Part shown: positions 1 to 10,755 of the stretch, one piece after another
Layout of the letters: each line of letters begins with the position of its first letter
Position numbering within the stretch: the first letter of the stretch is position 1
DNA from: Taudactylus pleione
Lineage: Eukaryota; Chordata; Amphibia; Anura; Myobatrachidae
Reading direction: 5' to 3'
Assembly (NCBI GenBank): GCA_031769625.1
Contig: JAUIMM010000040.1
Location: forward strand, 15,451,501-15,515,500
DNA: 64,000 nucleotides
Program-made: the position numbers and the translations under genes
The notes under the pieces: model-generated
Databases searched by the model: none
What the model was told of the DNA's origin: nothing
What the model saw: only the letters and a program-made list of their open reading frames with translations

Positions 1-633
1 TATTTCTATGCATCACTGCTTCCTGATAGAAAGCAATAAATTGGAATATTACTTGTAGGAATTGGCAGCAGAGTATCATAATTAGGAAGTGCCGTCAGAT
101 ATCCTTATTACCTTGTACTGTATTCATTTTATTCAGTAGTTTATATAATATTACTCCCAATTTTGTAATTCTCCATCTATAAACAGACTATATAATAAGC
201 TTATTGTATTGGGTCAGAATATAGCAAACCAGTAATTTTTCCTGTTTGCGTCTCTTCTTGGCACTAAAGAATCTTTAAATATATAATTATTTCTATAAAC
301 TATTTATATAAAATACCCCAATATTTGCTGCTAGTCAGAACAAGTCAGTTGCTTGTCCGGCTTCTACACATATAAAACGTCCATTAATTTTTTTGTTCTC
401 TTTTTGTATATTAAGGGTTACCAGAAAACCTGCCACAAGAAGCTTATGATTTTGCAAAACAATTGGACAGAAAAAACTTTAGGTGATTTTTATCTAAACA
501 ATTTACTCCGTTTACATCAAAATATAATAGTAAATCTCATAAAGTAATAGGGCGCCCACCTCTTTGTAGCTGAATCGTGGCCGGCAGCTCTCCTAGGGGT
601 CCACCAACACCCTAAACCCGAACGTAAGAATAT
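1..633. other. AT-rich sequence with one weak plus-strand exon-like block
   Basis: No recognisable repeat or gene. Positions 416-482 follow a good pyrimidine tract ending in AAG and read on the plus strand as LPENLPQEAYDFAKQLDRKN before a stop. The downstream donor (TAG|GTGATT) is weak, so this is only a possible exon or old coding fragment. From about 545 the base composition changes as the Penelope-linked repeat begins. Confidence 0.3.
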
Positions 634-925
634 GAAAGGCCAATAGGCCTATCCCGGACCCAAAAGACACAAATCAACTCTATATAGATATAACAATACA
701 TTTATTACACTGTAAATAGCAGGTATAAATACAGGTCTAAATAGACAATCAATGAGCAATTATTCAGCGCATATTCAATATCTGCATGCAAGAAATTATA
801 CTAATATAATAAAAACAATATAAAAGTGGGGAGCTGGCACCAGCAACAAAAGTTCAGTCTCCAATATATGAGTCCAGAAGTGCGGAGTTACAGCGTTGTT
901 CCACACAAAATGAACAAATTCTCAG
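634..925. repeat. Left arm of an interrupted inverted repeat (Penelope-associated)
   Basis: Positions 642-815 are the reverse complement of about 2110-2285, and 830-925 are the reverse complement of about 991-1078. The two right-hand pieces are separated by about 1 kb of other sequence. This is one foldback arrangement that was split, or two inverted copies of a Penelope-like element 5' region. The adjoining Penelope coding remnant at 2290-2760 supports the second reading. Divergence between the arms is visible but modest. Confidence 0.7.
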
Positions 926-990
926 TAAGAAAGAAACCTATTTAGGGTGTCCCCGGAGCAAGCCAGCATACCTGACCCATATTATCCTTG

Positions 991-1078
991 TGGGAATTTG
1001 TGTGGAACATAGCTGTAACGCCCCACTTCTGGACTCATATATGGGAGACTGAACTTTTGTTGCTGCTGCCAGCTCCTT
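991..1078. repeat. Right-arm segment 1 of the interrupted inverted repeat
   Basis: Reverse complement of about 830-925, including the shared block around 'actcatatatgggagactga'. It ends abruptly at about 1078, where unrelated GC-rich sequence begins. Confidence 0.7.
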
Positions 1079-1148
1079 GGAGTTTACCTGCTTGGACGAG
1101 TGCTACAATCAGTCGGGATCCGCCATTCACCGCCTGCCGCATTCACTA

Positions 1149-1572
1149 ATACCCCTTTTCCACCTAAATTCCGGGTCTGACCCGGAGTTGGAACAAAGTT
1201 CCTACCCGGATCAGACCTGGAATTTTGCCGGCGCTGACTCGGGATATTCCCAAGTCGGCGCCGCTCACACCAGAGTCGGGTCTGCATAGACCCGGTTTTT
1301 CCGGAGTGAAAGTGATCTCTTGGAGATGACGTCATCTCCAAGCGCCACTGAAGCCGGACCAATCGGCCGGTTAGCAGCGCACTCCAGGTCATCGTGACCC
1401 GGAGTGCGCTGTTCTCACAGCGGGGTTTCACGTGCTAAACCCTGCTAGTTACCTGGATTGGATTGTCGCATCACTCGACCCGGCGATCCAACCCTCTCCC
1501 CTTTTACACCAGGGAGCTGCCCGGGTTATCCCTTCAAAAACCTGAATTTTAGCTCCGGTGTAAAAGGGGTAT
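1149..1572. mobile_element. Non-autonomous DNA transposon (MITE), ATACCCC termini
   Basis: Starts ATACCCCTTTTCCACC and ends GGTGTAAAAGGGGTAT, so the ends are terminal inverted repeats. The interior is rich in 'gacccgg' and 'cccgggt' motifs in both orientations. The target duplication is not clear (TA or TAA possible), so the superfamily is left open. It lies within the right arm of the larger inverted repeat and therefore inserted later. Confidence 0.6.
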
Positions 1573-2094
1573 AAGAGAGCCGCTAGCTTGTGTGCAGTGA
1601 TTCCCACGTACGTAGTCGCAGTGGCGGGAGCTGACTCTGCACGGCCGAAAACACACACCAGGTGAGCTGTCTTATCTGCATGTACTCTCTGGTCACGGCC
1701 ATCAAAAGCAGCCTGCGGCGGTGACATGTAGGTCCGGTCCCCCTTCTCTTCCCTCAATATTAAGTGTACAGAGGCATGAGCTATACCTTGTTCAGCCACT
1801 TACAAATATATACCTGCACTGGTCTGGACTTGCTGTGAAGTAGTAGCTCATTTATTATTACAAAAGTAATCGGAGTCCCACCAAGGATTTATGAAGACTG
1901 GTCAAGGTTGGACACATCGCATCTGCTGAAGTGATACACCGATACATTGTTATATGCACATTCCACTATCTAACTTTTACCTTTATCTAAGGATTGACTG
2001 ATACTAAACGGCCTAATCTGCACAATATACAGCTGGTGCTCCTCTTATTTTGGATGAGATCGTGGATTGTGAATTTGAGATCATTACTTCTCAC
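1573..2094. other. Spacer within the inverted repeat, probable Penelope leader
   Basis: No coding frame recognised. The sequence is continuous in style with 1079-1148 and leads directly to the right-arm segment at 2095. I read it as untranslated leader of the Penelope-like element; this is inference from position. Confidence 0.3.
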
Positions 2095-2285
2095 TTTTTA
2101 TTCTATCTGTTTTTATTATATTAGTATAATTTCCTGCATGCAGATTATGAATATGTGCTGAATAATTGCTCATTGATTGTCTATTTAGACCAGTATTTAT
2201 ACCTTCTATTTACAGTGTAATACATTTATTGTTATATCTATATAGAGTTGATTTGTGTCTTTTGGGTCCGGGATAGGCCTATTGG
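2095..2285. repeat. Right-arm segment 2 of the interrupted inverted repeat
   Basis: Reverse complement of 634-815, ending at the shared block 'gggataggcctattgg'. Directly beyond it the Penelope-like coding remnant starts on the plus strand. Confidence 0.75.
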
Positions 2286-2289
2286 CGCT

Positions 2290-2760
2290 ATCATTTACTT
2301 TCATAATTCTCATAAAATTAAACAAATGATTTCTAATCATTTTCAGCTTCTAAAACAAGAGACTCCTGTAGGCAATATCCATGATGATAAGTCTAATAAC
2401 ATTGAGAAGAAAAACAGAAATATAAATGCTTTTAGCCCTCCCACTCATGTTTATCTTAAAGGACCATAGGTTGCTTTTGCTGCACTCATCCCACATATGT
2501 AACATTTACATCTATTAAAAATAAGTTCTGAAATAAAACCATCAATAAACAGCATTAAAGGATTTTATTAACTGTAAATTGTCAAATGCTATTTACGTAC
2601 TACAGTGTCCTTCCAACATACTGAGAGGACTCTCAGAACATAAGCTTAACATTATTAGCAGATTTAAAAGTATAGCTAAATATTTTGGACTAATGCACAA
2701 TTGCAATCTGGAGGGTCTAATGATTACAGAGGGAAGATATTTTACAGACTACTTCAAGTG
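2290..2760 (+). pseudogene. Penelope-like element, C-terminal end with GIY-YIG endonuclease remnant
   Basis: Two frames together resemble the end of a Penelope-like retroelement protein. The first part (about 2300-2465) contains a KIKQMISNHFQLLK stretch like the 'HW..L' region that follows the reverse transcriptase. After a disrupted stretch (about 2466-2560) a second part reads FINCKLSNAIYVLQCPSN and then a LSEH segment, the layout of the GIY-YIG nuclease of these elements (NC-x-T-x-VIYLLxC followed by R...EH). The usual YVG-K/R-T motif is not seen. Stops and a frame change make it a pseudogene. Known for the family: reverse transcriptase plus GIY-YIG nuclease used in target-primed integration. 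The reverse transcriptase itself is absent here. Confidence 0.6.
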
Positions 2761-2958
2761 AAGGTGAAAGGATTGGTAAAATGTGCCATAGAGAGGCCTT
2801 CTGTATGTTTAGGTTTAAGTCTCTACTCTATATCAAAAGTGTAGTGGATTTTTTACATTGTAGAGTAATATTTGACTCTAATTCACAAGAAGTCATATTT
2901 ATCTATTTTATGAGGTTATAAAGATTCATCTTGTTACCCTTAACACAGAGGACATTTA

Positions 2959-3723
2959 GGGGCATATTCAATTAGGTGCGAGTTTACCAAAAATCTCGCA
3001 CCTGCATTGTTTTTCTGCAGGTGTGAGATTTTTGGTATTGAATTGGGTGAGATATTTTTTTTTTTAGGTGGGGGGGAGTTTGTTTGTTTATTTCTTGCAG
3101 CAATTCTAATTTTTTGTTATTTTTAGAAAAAAATTGTATGGCCTTGCTTCTCAAGCCATTAGACACCCCTACTAATGATTAATTAAGCAATTGGAAGTTT
3201 CCAATTAGCTTAATTAGTCCATAATTACTTACCTTCTGCAGCAGTCCTCCTCCTCCAATTCCTCAACATGCTGGTCTTCTTCTGCAGCTGTGTGTGTGAG
3301 ATTGTGAGTGTTATAAGTGTGTGTAAGAACCCCTGTCAGGTTGTATATGACCCAATGTGTGTGACCCCTGGGGTGTGTGTGTGACCCCCCGGTGTGTGTG
3401 ACCCCTGTGTGTGTGTCAGCAGCAGGAACATCTCCCATAAGCCTACTCCTCCTCCCAACATCCTCCTCTGCAACTGGGGCGACAATTCAGCCTGGTACCA
3501 ATAGAATGGGGGATGACAGGGAGGGTGAGAGACCATAGGTGCGGCAGGAACACATCGGGAACTGCCTGGAGTTCCATGCTGCATCTTTTTTGTTCTTGAA
3601 AATATTTTTTTTCCTGTAAATAATTTTGTGTATTTTTTTTTAATTGAATTCCAATTCAAAATTGGGTTTGAGGTCTGTGAGATTTCTAGCAGGTAAACTT
3701 ACCGCATCTAACTGAACATGCCC
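2959..3723. mobile_element. PIF/Harbinger-like MITE with TTA duplication
   Basis: TTA flanks both sides (2956-2958 and 3724-3726). Ends are GGGGCATATTCAATTAGGTG and the matching inverse CATCTAACTGAACATGCCC. A gtgtgtgACCCC simple array lies at 3350-3415. A block at 3175-3230 is shared with the element at 27696-28546, so both belong to one family. No transposase. Confidence 0.8.
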
Positions 3724-4004
3724 TTATTGCCTGATTCAGATTAATGAAAAAATAAAAAAGAACAATTTGCACCTTGGTAATACCATATTGCACTGTAGTT
3801 GTGGCAGATTTACATTGTTCAGAGAGTGTTAGAGTTTGGAAGGGGTGGGTTCTAGCTTAATTCTAAATTTCAATGTAAAGCTGTAATGTAATTGTTTGCT
3901 ACATGCAAAAGCAGACAGCAATTTCCCTGCATGCATAAAAAATAAATGCATTTTCTCCCCTACATTGCAATATGGTTTGTTCCATATTGGGGTTTAGGAC
4001 ATTG

Positions 4005-4133
4005 AGGGCTAAATGTAATAGGTTGTGATCTTCTGAGGTTTAGACTTTAAAATGATTGTCACTTTAAAACTATGGGGAGACTTGCATAAATCCCAGAAGC
4101 ATTGGAAGATCGCAACCTATTACATTTAGCCCC
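4005..4133. mobile_element. Short foldback MITE
   Basis: Termini GGGCTAAATGTAATAGGTTG and CAACCTATTACATTTAGCCC are exact inverted repeats of 20 bp. A TTG triplet flanks both sides, compatible with a 3-bp target duplication. No coding content. Confidence 0.8.
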
Positions 4134-6822
4134 TTGTCTTTGTTTTACCTTAAGATGTTTGGAAGATCACTATAAATTATGTCATACACGTATACTCCAA
4201 GTAGACTCTGACAGCTCCAAGCTTAAATAATTATAGTCTAAGGTTGAGAAGATAATGGCTATGATTATCTATGGAAAGGTAAAAAAGAACTGGGAGTAAA
4301 AAAAATATAAGGTAATGAAGGAAAAGTATATCCTTAGGTATAACAATTTTTTTTCTTTAAGCAAATTGAATCAGTTCCCATGAAAAGCTGGATTAAACCT
4401 ATTAATAAGAAAAACCTGTGTATATTCTCAAGGCAAACTTTTGTTGCTTTCCTTTATTTCATTTCACTTATGTCACTTGAAAAGTTTGGATCATTATTTG
4501 TTAAAATAACAAAGTAATGCCTTTTTTAATGTATTTTTTCATTTACTTTTATATACTATAATACAAGTTTAATAATAATGCAAACTTCTTTGTATGCAAT
4601 CATCACAGCTGTGAGTTGATTAATTAGAGGAACAATGTTCCCATTAGACAACACTTGGGGTATATATACATTCTACTAACAGAGCATGCTTTAAAAAAGT
4701 CTCAAGTACTAAGAGCTGATTTATATAGAGTGTTAAGTAAATTTGTCCTGCAGCAGCTCAGAGAGCTGGAGAGCATTCCTATAGTAGTATTGATCCACTT
4801 ATAAATCAGGAGGAGTCTGTCCTACTTAGAAACGCTATTTGATTTAAGATGGTCACTGAGTCTCTGAGAAGGTAATTACTATCTAAATTCTGGGACCCTT
4901 TGTCAAATTACACAAGACCATACCATAGGTTATTTTATATCCTAAATTGTAGTGCACTGCTAAGAGTTGGGAGTTAGAAGAATTAATTGGGATTTAAGAG
5001 TTCATAAGGGGCTCGGTGTTCAATGGAGAACGTTCCTTCAGGCTAATGTGTTCGGATCATCTAGAGTATATTGTACAGCATATCTTATAACATTATCACT
5101 ATTTATCCCAATGACTATTTGCTACTCATTATATATCGTATATAATAATTGTGCAAACTGCTATTTTTGTCAGTGGTATATGTTGAAGTTTTTTATATTT
5201 TAATTGTTAATTTTTTATTTGTTTAATAAATGGTTTATTATATTTTACCTGTGAAGCCATTTCTATTAATAACTTAGTCTAGGATATTGACTATTTTGAA
5301 GTTATTTTATGTATATATAAGCTCTGTTCTTTAGCTTTTTTTTTGTGTTTGGTTGTATTATAAAGGGAAGAGAACTAATAGCCGGGAGCCAGATGGATTC
5401 ATTCCGACTTAAGAGTTTCAAAAGGGCACAAAATTCAGGAGAGATTATACATTTGCACTAAATTTTTAATTTGACTATATTATATTGTATATCAAAGAGC
5501 AAATATTAATGCTGTTCACCCTTTAGATTATATTTGCTCCTGGTATATGTCAATAATAATTGTGTAAATGCTAGTTTTAGTGATATATGTTGCGATTTTT
5601 AATATTCTTGTTTTTCACTGGTTAATAAAATGTTCATTATACCATATTGACTATTTTTAAGTTATTTTATGTACAGTATATACAAGCACGGTTTTTGAGC
5701 AGTTCGTGTGCATACTGTCATATTACATAGCAAAACATCCATACAGTGGAGTCTGAAATAACCCCTCAGAGGATAGGTGCTTGAGTTTCAGTTGTTTTTA
5801 TTCATTTGCTGTTTACTTGGGTGTGCTCCTTTCATTTCTAATCAGGTATGTAGCTGTAGATTAAACCCGGCTCTTCAAGAAAATTTACCTTATACAGTAT
5901 ATCAAACAAACTCAGAGAATGTTTTCAATATTACATCCAGCATACAAAAGAAAAGTAATGATAGTGTTCAGGTATCCATACATTACAGAATGTGAACTGA
6001 ATTCAGTGTATACAATAAGGAGTGAGGAGCAGTCCGGTGTGGTAAAGATATTCTGTCAGGAAGTTTGCCAAAAACAGCTAAGAACATTGCCAGAGTGATG
6101 TAACGTGTTAAATATATAAACAAAGCATACACAAAAAGAACTGTTCCATAAAGGAACATCATGTTACATTATTATGAACCAAAACTAATTTCTACATGCA
6201 ATTTGTGGATACTGTTATAGTGCAATGCCTACAAAGTAAGGACCCAGGTCTAGATCATCGACAAAGCAGTAGAGGCGGATGCCTAGGGCTCAGTGAATCC
6301 TATGGAGCTTGCTTGGTAACCACTGCTGGCGTGTCTTCAATCTATTTTTTTTATTTTCTTTCCAATTTGGAGGACGGGGTTGTTTGCTGGGATGGGGTGC
6401 CAGTGCCTCTGTGTTTGTAGCAGTGGCAACATCATTCTTTCAATGCACACACGCCAAAAGAGCAGAGCCTCCTTGGTTCCTCCCTGCTCCTGTCTGTCAC
6501 TATTGCAGCTACTTTGCCTTTGGAAGCAGTATTATTGCTGCATTAACTGAAGTGAATTGAAGTAAGGAGTCTGTTTGTAACTTGATTGTCCCAGTAGCAA
6601 CTAAAAGCACAGGAGGACATGATGCTGTCACCACCAGCAGCACAGTGCCAGTTACCTGGAGCCTTCTCTCTGCTGGCTCAGCCTCATTGCTAATTATTGG
6701 CCCCAAGTCCAAATTCATCACATGAACTTCCTCCTTCTAACCCTCACCTACTACTAGCTGCATGACATCTAGGGGAGGAGCTACACACTCAGACAGATTC
6801 TGATTGGCTTTGACCAGTGTCA
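4134..6822. other. AT-rich unassigned region
   Basis: No repeat family recognised. One block, 5846-5971 on the plus strand, is bounded by TTTCTAATCAG and GTATCC and is open for 42 codons in a frame that encodes two potential N-glycosylation sites (NIT, NDS). It could be an exon but matches nothing I recognise, and the donor is weak. Confidence 0.25.
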
Positions 6823-6964
6823 GGGAAAGATGTATTAAACCTTTGAGAGAGATAACCAATCAGCTTCTGTCATTTTATAGACTATATAGATTTGTGGTAG
6901 ACAAATGACAGTAAGAAGCTGATAGTTGCTACTTTATCTCTCTTGAAGGTTTGTTACATCTCCC
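6823..6964. mobile_element. Foldback MITE
   Basis: Begins GGGAAAGATGTATTAAACC and ends with the near-complement GGTTTGTTACATCTCCC. Internal arms containing 'atcagcttctgtcatt' also pair. No coding capacity. Confidence 0.7.
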
Positions 6965-7079
6965 TTCCAGTCTAACTGAGGTTTACTCATCTGCGGGTAA
7001 TAGTGATGTCATCCATCATACCTGTTACTCACATGCAGTTAAAGGTATAGACATGTCACAGCTTGCCCCCATTTGGATG

Positions 7080-8065
7080 CATCACTACCTGCCTGATCCC
7101 TCCATACTCACCACTACTTCAATGCATTGTATTATTGATCCCTACATACTGACCACTCCCTTCCTACACTACATTAATGATCCCTCCATACTTACCACTA
7201 CTTTCCTACACTTCATTGCTGAACCCTCCATACTGACCACTACCAATCTGCACTATATTGCTGATCTCTCAATGCTTACCACTACCTCCCTGTAATACAT
7301 TGATGTTTCCTCCATACTCACCACTACCTCTCTGCACTACATTACTGATCCCTCCATACTCACCAGTACCTCTCTGCACTACATTGCTGATCCCTCCATA
7401 CTCACCAGTACCTCTCTGCACTACATTACTGATCCCTCCATACTCACCACTACCTCTCTGCACTACATTGCTGATCCCTCCATACTCACCACTACCTCTC
7501 TGCACTACATTCCTGATCCCTCCATACTCACCACTACCTCTCTGCACTACATTGCTGATCCCTCCATACTCACCACTACCTCTCTGCACTACATTGCTGA
7601 TCCCTCCATACTCACCACTACCTCTCTGCACTACATTACTGATCCCGCCATACTCACCACTACCTCCCTACACTACATTAATGATCCCACCATACTCACC
7701 ACTACCTCTCTGCACTACATTACTGATCCCACCATACTCACCACTACCTCTCTGCACTACATTACTGATTCCGCGATACTCACCACTACCTCCCTACACT
7801 ACATTAATGATCCCACCATACTCACTACTACCTCTCTGCACTACATTGCTGATCCCTCCATACTCACCACTACCTACCTACACTACATTACTGATCCCGC
7901 CATACTCACCACTACCTCTCTGCACTACATTGCTGATCCCTCCATACTCACCACTACTTCCCTACACTACATTACTGATCCCTCCATACTCACCACTAAC
8001 CTTCTGCACTACATTGCTGATCCCTCCATACTGACCACTACCAATCTGCACTATATTGCTGATCC
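7080..8065. repeat. 42-bp minisatellite, about 23 units
   Basis: A 42-bp unit (roughly CTCCATACTCACCACTACCT followed by CTCTGCACTACATTGCTGATCC) repeats at exact 42-bp spacing from about 7096 to 8062. Units differ mainly at a few positions (cctctctg/ctccctac, attgctg/attactg/attaatg). Because 42 is divisible by three, long frames stay open on both strands, up to 258 codons on the plus strand at 7258-8034. Low-complexity 14-residue periodic peptides and the absence of any domain argue against a real protein. The array stops next to a hAT-like end, so it probably expanded inside a transposon. Confidence 0.9.
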
Positions 8066-8112
8066 CCCAATGCTCTTTCTGGCACAGGGCACCAAAATGT
8101 GTAGTTATGGCT
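8066..8112. mobile_element. hAT-like terminal fragment beside the minisatellite
   Basis: The sequence 'ctttctggcacagggcacca' and the following 'tatggctctg' match the right end of the complete small hAT element at 57505-57623. This suggests that the minisatellite is the internal part of a related hAT element. No matching left end was recognised upstream. Confidence 0.5.
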
Positions 8113-8329
8113 CTGCCTGCTTCCTTAATCAATATATATATAATGATAGCCCTCATCACGCGTATCGTGATTTTTCTTCAAAACCGCTGAATAGTAAATT
8201 CAGTGGTTTAGTGCTCCAATTTACAGAGGATGTGCAAGGGTTTCAAAACCCCAGCAAAACTGCTACAGAGAGTAAATTTACCCCTTGGTTTTCACAAAAT
8301 GTACATAAAAATGTTATTACAGTACTTAC

Positions 8330-8424
8330 CGTTCTTAGTTGTGGTAATTCTGCAAGTTCTTCCATTTCTTTGCAGTATGCCTCTTTACTTATATTTGAAG
8401 GAATGTAAATCAGGACATGTCTGT
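8330..8424 (-). CDS. Coding exon of an unidentified host gene
   Basis: On the minus strand a 95-nt block is preceded by a pyrimidine-rich stretch ending TTTAAAG and followed by GTAAGTAC, a strong donor. With two leading bases (phase 1 entry) it is open throughout and ends in phase 0, reading RHVLIYIPSNISKEAYC, then KEMEELAELPQLRT. An alternative acceptor four bases in (ACAG) would not fit the phase of the exon at 45868-46060, while the chosen one does. The predicted alternation of strand and helix resembles an alpha/beta fold, but I do not recognise the family. If it belongs with the exon at 45868-46060, the intron between them is about 37 kb. Confidence 0.6.
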
Positions 8425-8799
8425 CTTTAAACAGGGATAAAAATCAGTTAGGATACCATTTACAATAAGTGTATAAGACAATTATGCATACATAAACTGA
8501 AACTGAATTAAGAACAAAGTGTCACATTTGAAGACAAAATATAAATAGACAAAAAATATAAATCTTTACTTTTGACATCAGAAATCTCCACGTCATACTC
8601 TATACTACCTCAAGGTGCAAATGAAATAGTCGCGGCATGCAGGCATCGGCGAGTTCCCAGAGAGTCTGCCTAATGTTTAAGGGGGCAATCATTTAAAAGG
8701 CAAACCAGATTAATTTTAAACCATTTGAAAAGAAAAGAGAGAGCCAAAGTACTCTCTTTTTTGGGGCACTCAACCTACCTTAATTGAGAAAAACTTAAC

Positions 8800-8983
8800 G
8801 TAACGTTCCCAAACATGGTCCTCAAGGCTCCCCAACAGTTCAGGTTTTAGAGATAACCATGGTTGAGCACAGGTGACTTAATTAGTACCTCAGTCAATTT
8901 GATTTAACCACCTGTGCTCAACCATGGATATCTCTAAAACCTGAACTGCTGGGGAGCCTTGAGGACCGCGTTTTGGAACCTCT
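8800..8983. mobile_element. Foldback MITE, GTTCCCAAAC termini (hAT-like)
   Basis: Left end GTTCCCAAACATGGTCCTC pairs with right end GAGGACCGCGTTTTGGAACC. Inner arms 'aaaacctgaactg' and 'caggttttagagata' also pair. The terminal sequence is the type seen in vertebrate hAT-related MITEs; the duplication is not clear. Confidence 0.75.
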
Positions 8984-9514
8984 GGTATAGATATGATATA
9001 AAAAAGTCTGTAGACTGGCAAAAACATATAAACAAATATACAAACAGAATAATACGTCCTTCAAATTCCTACTGAAACAATAATATAAAATTCAAGGTCT
9101 TAACATATAATCTAGTGGAAGAACACAAACCAGTATAATTTAAATTTTCAATTCATCAACCATTTCTGGGATAGCACAAAATGAATCCAATAAATAGGCC
9201 ATAGATTATGACAAAAGTCAATTCAATTGCCCCCAGCGAGAATAATTTGAAATTTCTTCAAAATTAATTTGACTGGGATCTTCCCCAGGATAATAAATGC
9301 TTGGTGCACACTGACATACTGTATGTCAATTCCACAATAATTATTAAATATGCAAAACTCACTTGCCAGGATCTCGATAATATTTATAATTCAAAAAGCA
9401 GCAGTCTCTCAAATACTTCTTCTCTTATATGCAGCATGTCTTTTAAATATATAATTCTAATAATATGTGATCAATACCACTTACAATAATTAGGGAACAG
9501 CAATATAAGAAACA
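8984..9514. other. AT-rich, nothing recognised
   Basis: No repeats, exons or motifs that I can support. Confidence 0.4.
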
Positions 9515-10100
9515 GGGCCTGATTCAGAGCCACTCGTAAGCGGCCGCTCGTTCGCTCCTAGCGATGCTCGCACATCTGCGCATGCGTATGGGTCGTAATG
9601 CGCATATGCCAACCAGTCAGTGCGGTCGGAAAACGTGTGTTCGCAAAATTGCGAGTGCCTGCTAATTTGAGTGACAGGATGAGGCGTTTGTGGGTGGTAA
9701 CAGGGAAAGGTGCTTGAAAACGGGGAGTGGAGATCTGAACGCAGGCATGCCAAACGGTCAAAACAGGCATTTTAAGGGTTTGCATAATTAACAAAGCAGC
9801 GTCATCGACCACGTCACTTGGTTGTTTCTTAGCCTGAACTGTTCACATGATTGCGGTAGGAAAATCTAACCACAAGCACTGCGAGCAGTTCAGACGCCTT
9901 TCGATGTACTCGATTTATCTAATAAATAGTGGAGATGACGTATGATGCGAGCGGCCAGGGGGCGTCTTTACAAAATAGCGAGCGCATGTTTCGTTCGCTC
10001 ACTCAGACACAGACCACAAGGAGCGAGTGCTCAATTTAAATATTGGGCCCCTTTTTCTGAATGAGCGAGCGCAAATAGCATCCGGCTCTGAATCAGGCCC
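9515..10100. mobile_element. 586-bp MITE, GGGCCTGATTCAGAGC termini (copy A)
   Basis: Starts GGGCCTGATTCAGAGCC and ends GGCTCTGAATCAGGCCC. The element at 42075-42660 has exactly the same length and colinear sequence, so they are two copies of one family. Flanks are ACA and AGA, an imperfect 3-bp duplication. The interior is CpG-rich (gcgagcg motifs). Confidence 0.85.
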
Positions 10101-10755
10101 AGAATCTTTCAGTATTGTATGGAAAGGATGGCTGCTGCACATCATTTGTCAGTGACAGTGAAAGATGTGTGAGCGGATCCAACTTCTATACCTAATCTGC
10201 TTTTGAAAACTCCCCCAGGTCTGGAGTGGGGAGAATCCCTGTAGAACGCTGCTTGTTGTCTGTAAACTCCACAGCAAACAATCAGTGAGCAGTGCCCCAG
10301 AAGTCCCTAGTCAGGAATAAGAGAAGAGGGAAATCCCCTGGCTCCAGATGAATCACTAGAAATCCCATTACCTGGTAGCGCAGGGGAATTTATTGAAGCG
10401 CTGAAGGAAATCCCTGAAAATTACCTGCTTTTGCATAAAAATAGAGTGAGAGTCTTGCTGCTCGCCGGATCCTGGTCCCGATGGTCTCAGTGGGTGGCCT
10501 AGCCTAATTATCACTGCAGTGTGCGCGCCGACAGTGTACACCACAGAGTACACCACACCGCTTGGTGCCTCGGGGAGGCAAACGTACATTTCGCTGGCAG
10601 GGCTTCTTAAGTGCGCCCTGTAGTGTAGTGCAGCCGGTCTGGGTATATCCCCGTGGCAGCCAATCAGGAGGCTATGTGATGTAAGAGAGGAAAGAGCCAA
10701 TGGGAAAGGAGGGTTGTGGTAACCCCCATTGTTAATACTCTATGACAGCAATATG
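10101..10755. other. Unassigned moderately GC-rich DNA
   Basis: No gene or repeat recognised. Short open frames here lack any protein-like pattern. Confidence 0.3.

Noticed and set aside
3226..3245. TTACTTACCTTCTGCAGCAG as a minus-strand donor
   Set aside because: It is inside the MITE at 2959-3723, and the supposed exon runs into a low-complexity GT/ACCCC array.
7258..8034. 258-codon plus-strand open frame and a 120-codon minus-strand frame at 7269-7631
   Set aside because: They arise from a 42-bp tandem repeat whose length is a multiple of three; the products are 14-residue low-complexity repeats with no domain.
7080..8065. CRISPR-like regular repeats
   Set aside because: Units are contiguous without unique spacers, and the setting is a vertebrate genome.
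10368..10700. 110-codon minus-strand frame
   Set aside because: Residue composition is not protein-like, and there is no motif or splice-site support.
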